The notes: generated by a model not told the origin, from the sequence alone. Positions 40,851-50,133 are shown, counted from the stretch's first letter. The stretch is DNA of 64,000 bases from Amphritea atlantica (GCA_024397875.1 CP073344.1:2967001-3031000); one strand, 5' to 3'. Made by a program: numbers and translations.

Positions 40851-40911
40851 AAAAATCCCCGGACCTATCCGAAGGAGCGCGGATTATACTGCAAGTTAAA
40901 AAATATGCCAA
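40851..40911 (-). promoter_or_regulatory. rplM-rpsI promoter and leader hairpin
   Basis: On the minus strand TTGGCA (40906-40911) and TATAAT (40883-40888) are 17 bp apart, a near-consensus promoter with predicted start near 40876. Immediately after it, CTTCGGA and TCCGGGG (40857-40874) form a 7-bp stem with a 4-nt loop followed by ATTTTT, resembling an early attenuator. The promoter is strong; the attenuator role is inference. Confidence 0.7.
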
Positions 40912-40924
40912 TAATAAATTCAGT

Positions 40925-41190
40925 CGCTAGCGACCAGAACGCGACTTCGTCGCTTGCCAGACGCAAAGCTCCGCTTTGCTTGCTAGAAAAAGAAAAAACA
41001 AAAACCTGTAACTTCACTTGGGAGCAACACCAGCGCGCTACAGATCATCCCGTCTCACTTAACTGAAAAGCCCAAACACAACCGCGGCCTTCAACGACCC
41101 ACAAAACAAGCCTTCACAGGTGACTTTCTTTTCTAGCTAGTCGCGCAGCGACGTCTAACCACTAGCAAGCGGCGAAGCCGCGTCTGACAA
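40925..41190. repeat. Cluster of short GC-rich hairpins between rplM and zapE
   Basis: The 447-bp gap contains four small perfect palindromes: GCGAC-TTC-GTCGC, GCAAAGC-TCC-GCTTTGC, GTCGC-GCA-GCGAC and GCGGC-GAA-GCCGC, set among repeated CTAGC/CTAG and GTCT(A/G)AC elements at 40928-40987 and 41134-41190. No U-run follows them. No gene was recognised. They look like a second small interspersed-repeat family, different from the GTAGGAG type. Confidence 0.5.
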
Positions 41191-41196
41191 CTGCTC

Positions 41197-42306
41197 TTAA
41201 GCCCGATGCTCTTTCGCCAGATATTCGTGGGACTGCATTTCTAACAGACGACTCTGGGTACGCTGTATTTCAAATTCCAGCCGCCCTTCGCTATAGATCT
41301 CATGGATAGATTTTTCAGCAGAAAGAATCAGCTTCACCCCACTATCATAAAACTCATCCACCAGGTTTACGAAACGACGAGCCGCATCATCATTGCTCCG
41401 CCCCAGCTGAGGCACATTACTGATCAGCACCGCATGAAAAATCTTACCCAGCTCGATATAGTCATTCTGACTGCGGGGGCCTTCACACAGCTCGGCAAAG
41501 TCAAACCAGACCACATCCTCACAACAGCGACGCACGTTGATATTGCGACCATTAATATCCAGTACACCACCGTCAACCACCTCTTCAAGATCGGGTGCAA
41601 GACTTTCAAAACTGTTATTCAGACTGACATCCGCGGTTCCATCCAGGGGATAGTGATACAACTCAGCCTGCTCCAGAGTCCGCAAGCGGTAATCAACACC
41701 ACTATCCACATTAACAACGTTGGTAAACTTATTGAGCATATCTATCGCAGGTAAAAAACGGGCACGCTGCAAACCATTCTCATACAAACCGTCAGGGACA
41801 ATATTTGACGTCGCGACCAGCGATACACCGTTTTTAAACAGCTCTTCTAACAGGCCACCGAGAATCATTGCATCCGTAATATCGGTCACAAAGAATTCAT
41901 CAAAGCAGATAATCTGAAACTCGCTGGCATACTTCTTACCAATAGCGACCAGTGGATTAGGTGTACCATCCAGCAATTTCAGTTCTTTATGGACCCGCTG
42001 CATAAAGCGGTGAAAGTGGGTTCGCTCTTTATTCTCAAACGGCAGGCTATCGAAGAAGGTGTCCATCAGATAGGTTTTACCCCGACCGACACCACCCCAG
42101 AAATACAGCCCCTGAACCGGCTCAGTCTGCGATTTTTTTAACTTAGTCGACAACCGCCCCATCAACCCCCGGGGCTTTGGCTGATTCTGCCTGGCAACCA
42201 GATCGTCATAAAGGCGCTGCAGATGCTTAACCGCCTCCTCCTGTGCTGCATCATAGGAAAAGTCGTCGCGTTCAAGATCTTTTTTATAACGATCAATAGG
42301 AGTCAT
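41197..42306 (-). CDS. zapE: Cell division AFG1-like ATPase ZapE
   Basis: P-loop ATPase linked to Z-ring function under stress in E. coli. The N-terminus MTPIDRYKKDLERDDFSYD, the Walker A GGVGRGKTYLMD and the Walker B FDEFFVTDITDAMILGGL are typical of the AFG1 family, as is LVATSNIVPDGLYENGLQR. The length of 369 residues matches E. coli ZapE (375). It appears monocistronic upstream of the rplM operon. Confidence 0.94.
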   Translation of the reverse strand: MTPIDRYKKDLERDDFSYDAAQEEAVKHLQRLYDDLVARQNQPKPRGLMGRLSTKLKKSQTEPVQGLYFWGGVGRGKTYLMDTFFDSLPFENKERTHFHRFMQRVHKELKLLDGTPNPLVAIGKKYASEFQIICFDEFFVTDITDAMILGGLLEELFKNGVSLVATSNIVPDGLYENGLQRARFLPAIDMLNKFTNVVNVDSGVDYRLRTLEQAELYHYPLDGTADVSLNNSFESLAPDLEEVVDGGVLDINGRNINVRRCCEDVVWFDFAELCEGPRSQNDYIELGKIFHAVLISNVPQLGRSNDDAARRFVNLVDEFYDSGVKLILSAEKSIHEIYSEGRLEFEIQRTQSRLLEMQSHEYLAKEHRA

Positions 42307-42489
42307 GCCGAAACCGTACCATTCAAACTAGTTCAGAGAATAAAGAGATAAAAGAAGGTTGGGCACTTTACTCTCAGCCCCCGGATTTTGCAACGCAACA
42401 AAGGGATGAGAGCCTAAGTCCGTTGTCCGGGCGCTGCACTTGCCCGAGGTCAGGAAGAGCATAAAGCAATTTTCACCACAGAGGATACG

Positions 42490-43360
42490 GAGGCAAGAGA
42501 TTTAATTTAAGACTACGCGCCGATATACCCATCAGAGCCACGGCGATGAATTATTCCGCCGACTGCTGATGGCTTATCGCTGCTGGAAGCAGCTCCTACA
42601 AGGTGTAATGTGTTGTAGGAGTGGCGTCCCGCCGCGATGATTTTATCGCCCCTGGAAGGGGCTCCTACGGGGCCGGGCATGTATTGTAGGAGCGACATAA
42701 GTATGCCCTCTGGGTGCTTGCCGCGAAAAGTTTTATCGCCCCGGGACGGGGTTCCTACACAAAACAGATCATTGCGCCTAAACAGGAGCCCTTTTTAAGG
42801 GCGATTGATTATTTTCAACAGAGAAACAGAGGGAAGAGATTTAATTTGAGGCTGCGCGCTGATATACCCATCAGAGCCACGGGGATGAATTATTTCTCCG
42901 CCTGTTGATGGTTTATCGCTGCTGGAAGCAGCTCCTACAAGGTGTAATGCGTTGTAGGAGTGGCGTCCCGCCGCGATGATTATATCGTCCCTGAAAGGGG
43001 GCTCCTACGGGGAGGGATGTATTTGTAGGAGCGGCATTAGCATGCCCTCTGGGTGCTTGCCGCGAAGGGTTTTATCGCCCCGGGACGGGGCTCCTACACA
43101 AGACAGATCATTGCGCCTATGCAGGAGCCCTTTGTAAGGGCGATTTATTATTTTCAACAGAGAAACAGAGGGAAGAGATTTAATTTGGGGCTGCGCGCTG
43201 ATATTCCCATTAGAGCCACAGCGATGAATTATTCCGCCGACTGCTAATGGCTTTATCGCTGCTGGAAGCAGCTCCTACAAGGTGTAATGTGTTGTAGGAG
43301 TGGCGTCCCGCCGCGATGATTTTATCGCCCCGGGACGGGGCTCCTACACAAAACAGACCT
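42490..43360. repeat. Tandem triplication (339-bp units) containing REP palindromes
   Basis: The 1163-bp gap between zapE and lrgB contains three direct copies. GATTTAATTT starts at 42499, 42838 and 43177, and the inner GTAGGAGTGGCG palindrome at 42615, 42954 and 43294, so the period is 339-340 bp. Each full unit holds about five REP palindromes of both orientations plus a unique spacer (GAAACAGAGGGAAGAGA). The third copy has an internal deletion of roughly 130 bp and ends near 43360. Open frames in it are translations of the palindromes, not genes. The flanks (42307-42490, 43360-43469) show nothing recognisable. Confidence 0.9.
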
Positions 43361-43469
43361 CTGCATCCTCTGCGGTAAGTCCTTTTCGAAGCCCGGGATG
43401 CGAATAAGCGGACAAGCAGCCGCAAGCTGCATTCGGACACACGAAGCAATTGAACCTCTGATCCGGTTT

Positions 43470-44180
43470 TTACCCTATCCCCAGCAACGGCACCAGCAAT
43501 GGCAGCATAAATGCAGTGAATGCACCGGTCATACCCATCGCCAGCCCACCAAACGCACCGGCCATCAATCCATATTCGAAGGCAAAAGCAGTCCCCATAC
43601 CATGCGCAGAGACACCCAGAGTAAACCCCTTTACCGCCTCATCAGTAACATTAAGAATGCGATAGATCGGCGGTGCCAGCATACAACCCAGCGCACCGGT
43701 AATCAGCACTAAACCTGACGCCAATGAAGGATACCCCCCCAACTTTTCCGCCACACCGATAGCGATCGCCGAGGTGACCGACTTGGGGGCGATAGACAAC
43801 AACGTACCCAGCGAGGCATCAAGCGCCTGAGCAACCAGCAGAGCAGAGGCCGCCGCAGTCACAGCACCCGCCAGACACGCCAGCAGCAGCGGCAGAAGCA
43901 ACCGTTTCACCCGCTCAAAATGATCAAATAACGGCACAGCAAGCGCCACCGTCGCAGGCCCCAGCAGAAAGTGGATAAACTGCGCCCCCTCAAAATAGGT
44001 CTCATATGAGGTTCCGGTCAATAACAGAAAAACAATAATCAGAGACAGCGATACCAGCACCGGATGCAATAACGGAGTGCCACCAAGGCGTCGGTTAAAC
44101 CAGGAGGTCGCTATAAAAGTGCTGATAGTAATAATCAGCCACATCAGAGGCTTGGCAGCAAAGAAGGTCCAGAACTCCAT
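43470..44180 (-). CDS. lrgB: LrgB/CidB family inner-membrane protein
   Basis: A 236-residue polytopic membrane protein (YohK/LrgB family) with about seven hydrophobic helices. FLLGPATVALAVPLF, LLSIAPKSVTSAIAIGVAEKLGG and GVSAHGMGTAFAFE are family signatures. LrgB proteins are associated with control of murein hydrolase activity or small-metabolite export; the exact function here is not shown. ATG at 44180 shares a base with the lrgA stop. Confidence 0.9.
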   Translation of the reverse strand: MEFWTFFAAKPLMWLIITISTFIATSWFNRRLGGTPLLHPVLVSLSLIIVFLLLTGTSYETYFEGAQFIHFLLGPATVALAVPLFDHFERVKRLLLPLLLACLAGAVTAAASALLVAQALDASLGTLLSIAPKSVTSAIAIGVAEKLGGYPSLASGLVLITGALGCMLAPPIYRILNVTDEAVKGFTLGVSAHGMGTAFAFEYGLMAGAFGGLAMGMTGAFTAFMLPLLVPLLGIG

Positions 44181-44557
44181 CAGCGATCATCCCCTGCCGA
44201 CGCATCTTCAGTCAGCTTATGCAGCTTCTTTGCAGACGGATTGAGAATCAGCGCGGTCACTACAATGGTCAGGGCGGTACTGACAATCAGAGCAATCAGA
44301 ATTGCCAGCCAATCCTGTTTAAGCAACCCGAAATGAGTCATCAGCCCCACGCCTGCGGGCACAAACAGCAGGGCCAGATGCTTCAACAAAGCCTCACTGG
44401 GGATACGCAGATAATCCGGAACACTGCCATTTAAAACCAGGGCGACCAGCAGAAGCACCATGCCGACCACAGGCCCCGGCACCGGCATCCCCGCAATAGT
44501 AACAACCAGTTCTCCGACAAACTGAAACAGCAGTAAAACCAGGAATCCAATTAACAT
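44180..44557 (-). CDS. lrgA: LrgA/CidA family holin-like membrane protein
   Basis: A 125-residue protein with four predicted helices, holin-like in size. FLVLLLFQFVGELVVTIAGMPVPGPVVGMVLLLVAL is the family N-terminal signature, and LLFVPAGVGLMTHFGLL the conserved third-helix region. It is coupled to lrgB by a one-base overlap, as in other lrgAB pairs. Confidence 0.9.
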   Translation of the reverse strand: MLIGFLVLLLFQFVGELVVTIAGMPVPGPVVGMVLLLVALVLNGSVPDYLRIPSEALLKHLALLFVPAGVGLMTHFGLLKQDWLAILIALIVSTALTIVVTALILNPSAKKLHKLTEDASAGDDR

Positions 44558-44587
44558 CTCATCCCCTGAGCAGTCAGGCCTGCGTCA

Positions 44588-45175
44588 TCAAACCATCAAC
44601 AATACAGCTTCCGTTCCGGCATAAAAAGCATACAGCGCAAAAGTAATAAACAGCACCCCTGATGCCCGATGCAACCAGATTACCGAAACATAACGCATTA
44701 ACGCCCTGCCGGCCAAAACACCCAGCGCCGAAGTTGACACCAGCGCCAGCGTCGAACCAATCCAGACGAGCAGCCCTGGCTCGGTGCTCGCTAACCCCAC
44801 TACAGCCAACTGAGTCTTGTCCCCCAGCTCTGCAAAAAACAGCATCAACAGCGCCGATACAAAGACACTCTTCACTGAGAGCGAAACATTGTCATCAGCC
44901 TCATCCTCCTCTGTTCTGAAGGACTGAATACCGAACCAGAGAAATAGAACCGCAACCACACCCAAAACCACAGGCCGTGGCAACCAGGTTGCCGCAACCG
45001 CGCCAACCAGAACAGCCAGCAGATTCAAAACCGCAAACGCAACAACCGCCCCCATCAGCACAGGAAAAATGCGGTAACGGGTAGCCAGGGTCATACAGAC
45101 CAACTGACTCTTATCACCGAACTCGGCCAGAAACACCAATAGGAAGGCACCCACTACACTCGCCAACTGGTCCAT
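44588..45175 (-). CDS. GDT1/TMEM165-type cation exchanger (UPF0016)
   Basis: Six-helix membrane protein with the two inverted family motifs: E-F-G-D-K-S in the first half (residues 18-23) and E-L-G-D-K-T in the second half. Bacterial relatives (MneA/Mnx) export manganese; calcium or manganese transport is therefore likely. The ATG at 45175 has an AAGGG ribosome-binding site about 8 nt upstream; a TTG at 45199 is less likely. Length 195 residues. It is 31 nt upstream of lrgA on the same strand. Confidence 0.88.
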   Translation of the reverse strand: MDQLASVVGAFLLVFLAEFGDKSQLVCMTLATRYRIFPVLMGAVVAFAVLNLLAVLVGAVAATWLPRPVVLGVVAVLFLWFGIQSFRTEEDEADDNVSLSVKSVFVSALLMLFFAELGDKTQLAVVGLASTEPGLLVWIGSTLALVSTSALGVLAGRALMRYVSVIWLHRASGVLFITFALYAFYAGTEAVLLMV

Positions 45176-45291
45176 CAAACACAACCCTTGAGAAATCAAA
45201 GTCGGCGATTATACAGAGTTTTTATGCAGAGTCTTTAATCACAGACCTTATGCCGAGCCCTGATACACAGCCCTCAGAAACAATCTTGCAC

Positions 45292-45879
45292 CTAGCTCTC
45301 AGACTTTAACGCTTCCAGAGACTGGAGTTCCTGAAAAGTATTAAGATTGCATAACTGCTCAGACAGATCGGAAATATCGACCAACTGCATCGGATGGATG
45401 CGCATCCAGCGTTGCACTGCACGCTGCCCTCCTTTCAGCCATTGTTCCAGGTCATCAGCAAGCAGCCGGGGCATCACTGCATGCAGCGGATGCAACTTAT
45501 CATCTTCTGATAACACGGTAATACTTTGAGGCGCGCGACCGGCAGCATCCAGCAATCGCTCAATAAGAGAGGGTTCAAGCAACGGCGTATCACAGGGCAA
45601 CACTAACACCTGATCAGACCGACACACCCTGAGCCCCGCCATAATCCCGGCCAGAGGACCCTGAAATCCCTCCAGCGAATCCTCCACAACCTGATCACCA
45701 AGAACCGCATACTCCGGCAGATGCCGGTTACAACTAATCACAACCTGCTCGACAAAAGGCCGGACCAGCTCAACTGCAAAAGCCACCATCGGCTGCGACT
45801 TAAATGGCACCAGGCCTTTATCACAACCACCCATGCGGCGCCCCTCGCCACCTGCCAGGATAATAACATCCAAGCGCAT
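45292..45879 (-). CDS. mobA: Molybdenum cofactor guanylyltransferase MobA
   Basis: Links GMP to molybdopterin to form the bis-MGD cofactor. The nucleotide-binding LAGGEGRRMGGCDKG lies at residues 8-22, VLPCDTPLLEPSLIERLL carries the metal-binding Asp, and GPLAGIMAGL is also typical. The length of 195 residues is normal. ATG at 45879 overlaps the moaD stop. Confidence 0.93.
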   Translation of the reverse strand: MRLDVIILAGGEGRRMGGCDKGLVPFKSQPMVAFAVELVRPFVEQVVISCNRHLPEYAVLGDQVVEDSLEGFQGPLAGIMAGLRVCRSDQVLVLPCDTPLLEPSLIERLLDAAGRAPQSITVLSEDDKLHPLHAVMPRLLADDLEQWLKGGQRAVQRWMRIHPMQLVDISDLSEQLCNLNTFQELQSLEALKSES

Positions 45880-46124
45880 TAACCGCCGGTCACAGGAGGA
45901 AAGAACGCCACTTCATCACCGTCTGAAATAACAGTATCCAATGGCACAATATCCTGGTTAACAGAACAGAGCAGCTGCCCGCTTAACGCCTTTTGCCACT
46001 CAACACCCTGCGCCTGCAGCTGCTCCACCAACCCGGCAGCACTGACAGAACAATCTAACTGATAACTTACCTGACCAACACCCAGCGCCTCGCGCAGGGA
46101 AGCAAAAAAAAGCACATTTACCAT
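45879..46124 (-). CDS. moaD: Molybdopterin synthase small subunit MoaD
   Basis: Ubiquitin-like sulfur carrier of 81 residues ending in the essential Gly-Gly (FFPPVTGG), which is thiocarboxylated and donates sulfur to precursor Z. The start MVNVLFFASLREALGV is typical. The usual partner moaE is not next to it and must lie elsewhere in the genome. Between moeA (53-nt gap) and mobA. Confidence 0.92.
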   Translation of the reverse strand: MVNVLFFASLREALGVGQVSYQLDCSVSAAGLVEQLQAQGVEWQKALSGQLLCSVNQDIVPLDTVISDGDEVAFFPPVTGG

Positions 46125-46177
46125 TACAACAACTCACTCATTTAATAGCCTGCTCTTGCAGCAGCCATCTGCCGCAC

Positions 46178-47419
46178 TTAATTCATCACTTCACTAAACG
46201 GAATGAACATCAGCCGGCCACCCTCTTCAACCACCTGGTTCGGCGGCACCACAAGATAACCCGCAGCCATTACTGATGAACTCAACACGCCCGAACTTTG
46301 GCTGGCGCCGAGCACCGCTCGCCCATCTTGCAGCTGAACCCTGAGGTATTCCTGGCGACTAATCGCTTTAGGCCGGCTAAAGCCGACCTCCACGGAAAAA
46401 CCGTTGGCTGCCACATTGCCAGCCCCCATTGAGCGAAGCAGAAAAGGACGCGCCAGTATATTAAATGTCACCAATACCGCCGCAGGATTACCCGGCAATC
46501 CAAGCAATGGCTTACCGTTGACATAACCAAAGGCCATCGGCTTACCTGGTTTAATCGCCAGTTTCCATAGTCTCAGTTCCCCCTGAGCCTCAACAGCCGC
46601 TTTAACATGATCCTCTTCACCCACAGAGACACCACCACTGGTGATAATACAGTCTGCCTGCTCAGACGCTTGCCTCAGAGCGGCTTTAGTCCCCTCCAGA
46701 GTATCTTCAACAACCGCCGAATCGACAACTTCACACCCCAGCCCCTGTAATAATCCCCGGATAGTATACAGATTAGAGTTATATATCTGGCCCGGTTCAA
46801 GCGGATTCCCCGGCATCACCAGCTCATCACCGGTCGCCAGCACTGCAACCTTTAAACGCCGGTAAACTCTGACTTGGGAAACACCTACCGATGCAAGAAC
46901 GCCGACATGGTGCGCCTGAAGCCGCATACCGGCCGGAATAACAACCTGTCCGGTACGGATATCCTGCCCCTGACGACGAATATTGTTACCGACGGACGGC
47001 ACTTCAGTCACTTCAACCCATTGCTGACCATCACTCTCACCCGCCGTGGCATTCTCCTGCATCACAACGGCATCAGCACCCAATGGAATTTCAGAGCCGG
47101 TAAAGATACGCGCGGCAGACCCGGATTTCAGCGGCAGGGGCGCTGTTCCGGCAGGAATGCGTTGCGATACGTTAAGACGTCCACCTGCGGCAAGGTCTGC
47201 AATTTTTAATGCATAACCATCCATGGCACTGTTATCTGCGGGCGGCACATCAACAGTTGACAACTGGTCTTCAGCCAGCACCCGCCCCAGAGCATCACTG
47301 ATACTCACCTCTTCAGTCGCAACCGGCAACGTCACTTCCGCCAGCAGCCTTTCCAGCGCTTCACCAACCGGCATCAGCTGAGGTGCAGGTGCATCACAAT
47401 CGCTATGTTGACTACTCAT
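46178..47419 (-). CDS. moeA: Molybdopterin molybdenumtransferase MoeA
   Basis: Inserts molybdenum into adenylylated molybdopterin. The N-terminal domain has PPADNSAMDGYAL, then IPAGTAPLPLKSGSAARIFTGSEIPLGADAVVMQE; the MoCF-binding core has ITSGGVSVGEEDHVK, and PGKPMAFGYVNGKPLLGLPGNPAAVLVTF follows. The ATG at 47419 overlaps the moaB stop as ATGA; an upstream TTG at 47434 is unlikely. Length 413 residues. Confidence 0.95.
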   Translation of the reverse strand: MSSQHSDCDAPAPQLMPVGEALERLLAEVTLPVATEEVSISDALGRVLAEDQLSTVDVPPADNSAMDGYALKIADLAAGGRLNVSQRIPAGTAPLPLKSGSAARIFTGSEIPLGADAVVMQENATAGESDGQQWVEVTEVPSVGNNIRRQGQDIRTGQVVIPAGMRLQAHHVGVLASVGVSQVRVYRRLKVAVLATGDELVMPGNPLEPGQIYNSNLYTIRGLLQGLGCEVVDSAVVEDTLEGTKAALRQASEQADCIITSGGVSVGEEDHVKAAVEAQGELRLWKLAIKPGKPMAFGYVNGKPLLGLPGNPAAVLVTFNILARPFLLRSMGAGNVAANGFSVEVGFSRPKAISRQEYLRVQLQDGRAVLGASQSSGVLSSSVMAAGYLVVPPNQVVEEGGRLMFIPFSEVMN

Positions 47420-47970
47420 CCGCGCGGCCCACAAGCAGTATCGACAGGTCTCGCTGTCATCACCATCTCAACAAAATTACAGGGCCGGTGACGCGCATCA
47501 AGTTGCTCCCGGATAATACCGTTCCAGGCGGTCTTACAGGCGCCGGTCGAGCCCGGCATACAGAAAATAACGGTTCGGTTCGCAACACCGGCAAACGCCC
47601 GGGACTGAACCGTCGAAGTGCCGATCTCCTCATAGGAAAGTTGGCGAAACAGCTCCCCATAACCCTCGATGGCTTTATCAAACAGCGGCATCAATGCTTC
47701 CGGGGTTGTATCCCGCAGGGTAAAGCCGGTTCCCCCGGTCACCAGAATAGCCTGAACCGAGGCATCGGCGATCCATCCAGAGACGACCGCACGTAGCTGA
47801 TACACATCATCTTTGCAGATCACTCTCTCAGCCAGCCGGTGTCCAGCTTCAGTTAATCCGTCCACCAGCGCATCACCCGAGGTATCATTTTCCGGAGTAC
47901 GGGTATCAGAAACAGTCAACACAGCGATCTGTAACGGCTGAAACGGTACATTTGTTTTTGTATGACTCAT
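47416..47970 (-). CDS. moaB: Molybdenum cofactor biosynthesis protein MoaB (adenylyltransferase fold)
   Basis: MogA/MoaB-family protein acting before MoeA in molybdopterin adenylylation. IAVLTVSDTRTPENDTSGD, ILVTGGTGFTLRDTTPEAL and FCMPGSTGACKTAWNGII are the family motifs. The ATG at 47970 (MSHTKTNV) has a GAGGA ribosome-binding site; the frame is open to 48051 without better starts. Length 184 residues. First gene of the moaB-moeA-moaD-mobA cluster. Confidence 0.93.
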   Translation of the reverse strand: MSHTKTNVPFQPLQIAVLTVSDTRTPENDTSGDALVDGLTEAGHRLAERVICKDDVYQLRAVVSGWIADASVQAILVTGGTGFTLRDTTPEALMPLFDKAIEGYGELFRQLSYEEIGTSTVQSRAFAGVANRTVIFCMPGSTGACKTAWNGIIREQLDARHRPCNFVEMVMTARPVDTACGPRG

Positions 47971-48279
47971 AAAATCCTCATAAGAAGGGGTCATGCCATA
48001 TAAACAGAACATGAAAATAAAACGATAAATAAAATATGACCGGGTGTCCAAGCCTCTTTACAAGACAATTATAGAAAGACAACACCCGGGAACACAGAAA
48101 ATGTTAGCTTTCAAGCAATAGCAGCATAAAACATACCCACTTAGAGGCATCAGTGAGTACCGCTATAAAAAAGTGCATGGTACTATTAGCCGATATTGAA
48201 ACTCTATGGTTCATTTGATGCTTTTCATAACGCGGACAATGAACAAAATATTACATTTTAAAGTGACACATAAGGACAT
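47971..48279. other. Divergent intergenic region, moaB / polysaccharide genes
   Basis: A 309-bp AT-rich gap that must hold the promoters of the molybdenum cofactor operon (minus) and of the exopolysaccharide operon (plus). I found no convincing -35/-10 pair or operator on either strand. No coding frame is supported. Confidence 0.5.
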
Positions 48280-49485
48280 ATGCCGATGAAATACCGGACT
48301 TTAGCACGTTTAATTACCCCTACTGCGTTTATCTTCTCGCTGCCAGCTGTAGCCGCTATCGAACCTGCAGCCATTGACGCAGGTCCGGTTAAAATTGTCC
48401 CAATGATCAGTGCTCAGGTGGGTTATGACGATAACTTTTTCAGCACCTCTGCTAACGAAGAAGACGACACCATTACTGTTCTGTCTCCCTCAGTTCAACT
48501 GATCGCCGAAGATGGACTGAACGCATACCGCTTAACCTACCAGCTCAGCGAAGGTATCAACCAGGATCATTCGACGGATAACTACACAGATCATAACTTG
48601 TCCGCTGACGTACATCTTGAATTCAGTCAGCGCAGCGTGATGGATCTGAACGCAGCCTACAACAAAGGTCATGAAGCACGCGGCACCGGACTTAGCGGAA
48701 CCGGCGGTATCGCAAACAGCATTGATGCCCCTCTGGAATATGACACACAAACCGTAGGTTTCAGCTACATCTATGGTGCTCCGGAGGCAACCGGCCGGAT
48801 TCAGGTTTACGGTGAGCACCTTGACCGCGAATACCAGAACTTCCGCTCAATAACCGAAGGCCGGGACGACACAGAAGTGACTCTGGGTGCAGTTTTCTAC
48901 TACCAGGTGATGCCGAAAACATCTCTGCTGTTTGAAGTCCGCAACAAAGATATAGACTACGATGTTGATCCGGCCAACTCTCTTGACAGCGAAACCCGCA
49001 AGTATTTTGTCGGTGCGACCTGGGAAGGCACTGCAAAAACAACGGGTACCGTTAAAGTCGGTGTGAGCGAAAAAGATTTCGATTCAGCCAGCCGTAAGGA
49101 TTTCACCAGCGGCAGCTGGGAAGCATCAGTTCGCTGGGCGCCACGCACCTATTCCGTCGTCGACATCAGCACCAGCCGAAGCGCTGCTGAAAGTACCGGC
49201 AACGGAAACTTCATTGATACCAAGAGCTATAACGTCAACTGGAATCACGCCTGGAGCGACATTGTTAACACTGACCTGGGTCTCGGATATACCAACGAAG
49301 CCTATGAAGGTGCTGCTGATGGACGGGAAGATGACACTACATCGGTTAATATGGGTGTGAATTACGATATGCGACGCTGGCTGACCTTTGGTCTGAATTA
49401 CAAATACAGTGATATCGATTCAAACCTGGCCAATACCGATTACAGCAAAAACCTGGTTATGCTGACAGTTAACGCATCGCTCTAA
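48280..49485 (+). CDS. Outer-membrane beta-barrel protein of exopolysaccharide locus (VpsM-like)
   Basis: A 401-residue protein with a cleavable signal peptide (about 26 residues, ending LPAVAA). The mature chain consists of alternating short strands with aromatic ends and Asp/Asn-rich turns (for example QVGYDDNFFSTSANEEDD, RLTYQLSEGINQDHS), the pattern of beta-barrel porin family 2 proteins such as V. cholerae VpsM. It probably forms or assists the outer-membrane exit for the polysaccharide. Starts at 48280 and 48286 are both possible; the AAGGA ribosome-binding site suits 48286 better. It is followed 23 nt later by the export-protein gene. Confidence 0.8.
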   Translation: MPMKYRTLARLITPTAFIFSLPAVAAIEPAAIDAGPVKIVPMISAQVGYDDNFFSTSANEEDDTITVLSPSVQLIAEDGLNAYRLTYQLSEGINQDHSTDNYTDHNLSADVHLEFSQRSVMDLNAAYNKGHEARGTGLSGTGGIANSIDAPLEYDTQTVGFSYIYGAPEATGRIQVYGEHLDREYQNFRSITEGRDDTEVTLGAVFYYQVMPKTSLLFEVRNKDIDYDVDPANSLDSETRKYFVGATWEGTAKTTGTVKVGVSEKDFDSASRKDFTSGSWEASVRWAPRTYSVVDISTSRSAAESTGNGNFIDTKSYNVNWNHAWSDIVNTDLGLGYTNEAYEGAADGREDDTTSVNMGVNYDMRRWLTFGLNYKYSDIDSNLANTDYSKNLVMLTVNASL

Positions 49486-49508
49486 ACTGTTACAATCGAG
49501 ATATATCT

Positions 49509-50054
49509 ATGTTATTCGGTTTTAATACTATCAGGGTAGCCTTTATGGCTACTCTGCTTCTCTTCTGCTCAGTCGTTTCGGCTGAGTCGACCACACTTTC
49601 CGACTACCGTCTTGGTTCCGGAGATCTCCTCAGCATCCAGGTATTCGGCGAAGAAGACCTGAGCATGGAGATCCGCCTCAGCGACGCAGGCACCATTGCT
49701 TATCCTTTTTTAGGCGAGCTCAGAGTGCTGAATATGACTATAGGCAACCTTAGCAAAATGATTGAACAGGGCCTGGCCGATGGTTATCTGCTTGACCCAC
49801 ATGTCAGCATCACAGTCGCGGAATATCGGCAGTTCTTTATCAATGGCGAAGTTCAGGAGCCCGGTGGCTACCCGTTCCAGCCAGGGCTGACACTACAGAA
49901 AGCGGTTGCACTGGCCGGCGGATTTACTGAACGCGCCTCCAAGAGCAAGCTATTTGTCTCCCATGATGGTGAAACCACCGACCCACGCCTGGTTCAGCTC
50001 AACACCCAGATCAAACCCGGCGATATTATTACTATCGAACAGAGCTTCTTCTAA
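49509..50054 (+). CDS. Wza/VpsN-type polysaccharide export protein
   Basis: A 181-residue periplasmic or outer-membrane export protein. The signal peptide ends around VVSAES without a lipobox Cys. YRLGSGDLLSIQVFGEEDLS begins the Poly_export domain (about 29-110), followed by one SLBB domain with FFINGEVQEPGGYPFQPGLTLQKAVALAGGF. It is much shorter than Wza (359 in E. coli) and has a single SLBB, so it may need the beta-barrel protein to cross the outer membrane. It lies 79 nt before the Wzc-like gene. Confidence 0.88.
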   Translation: MLFGFNTIRVAFMATLLLFCSVVSAESTTLSDYRLGSGDLLSIQVFGEEDLSMEIRLSDAGTIAYPFLGELRVLNMTIGNLSKMIEQGLADGYLLDPHVSITVAEYRQFFINGEVQEPGGYPFQPGLTLQKAVALAGGFTERASKSKLFVSHDGETTDPRLVQLNTQIKPGDIITIEQSFF

Positions 50055-50133
50055 ATTGCTGCTGTCACTCAGCACAACTAATAAGCAAAGCTAAACCGTT
50101 CCGCATACATATTACAGAGACAAGCCAGAAAGT

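Noticed and set aside
42513..43449. Short frames on both strands inside the triplicated block
   Set aside because: Same repeat-derived peptides as in the other REP arrays; not genes.
43470..44557. lrgAB as a toxin-antitoxin or prophage holin pair
   Set aside because: Both match the chromosomal LrgA/LrgB families with overlapping genes and no phage genes nearby.
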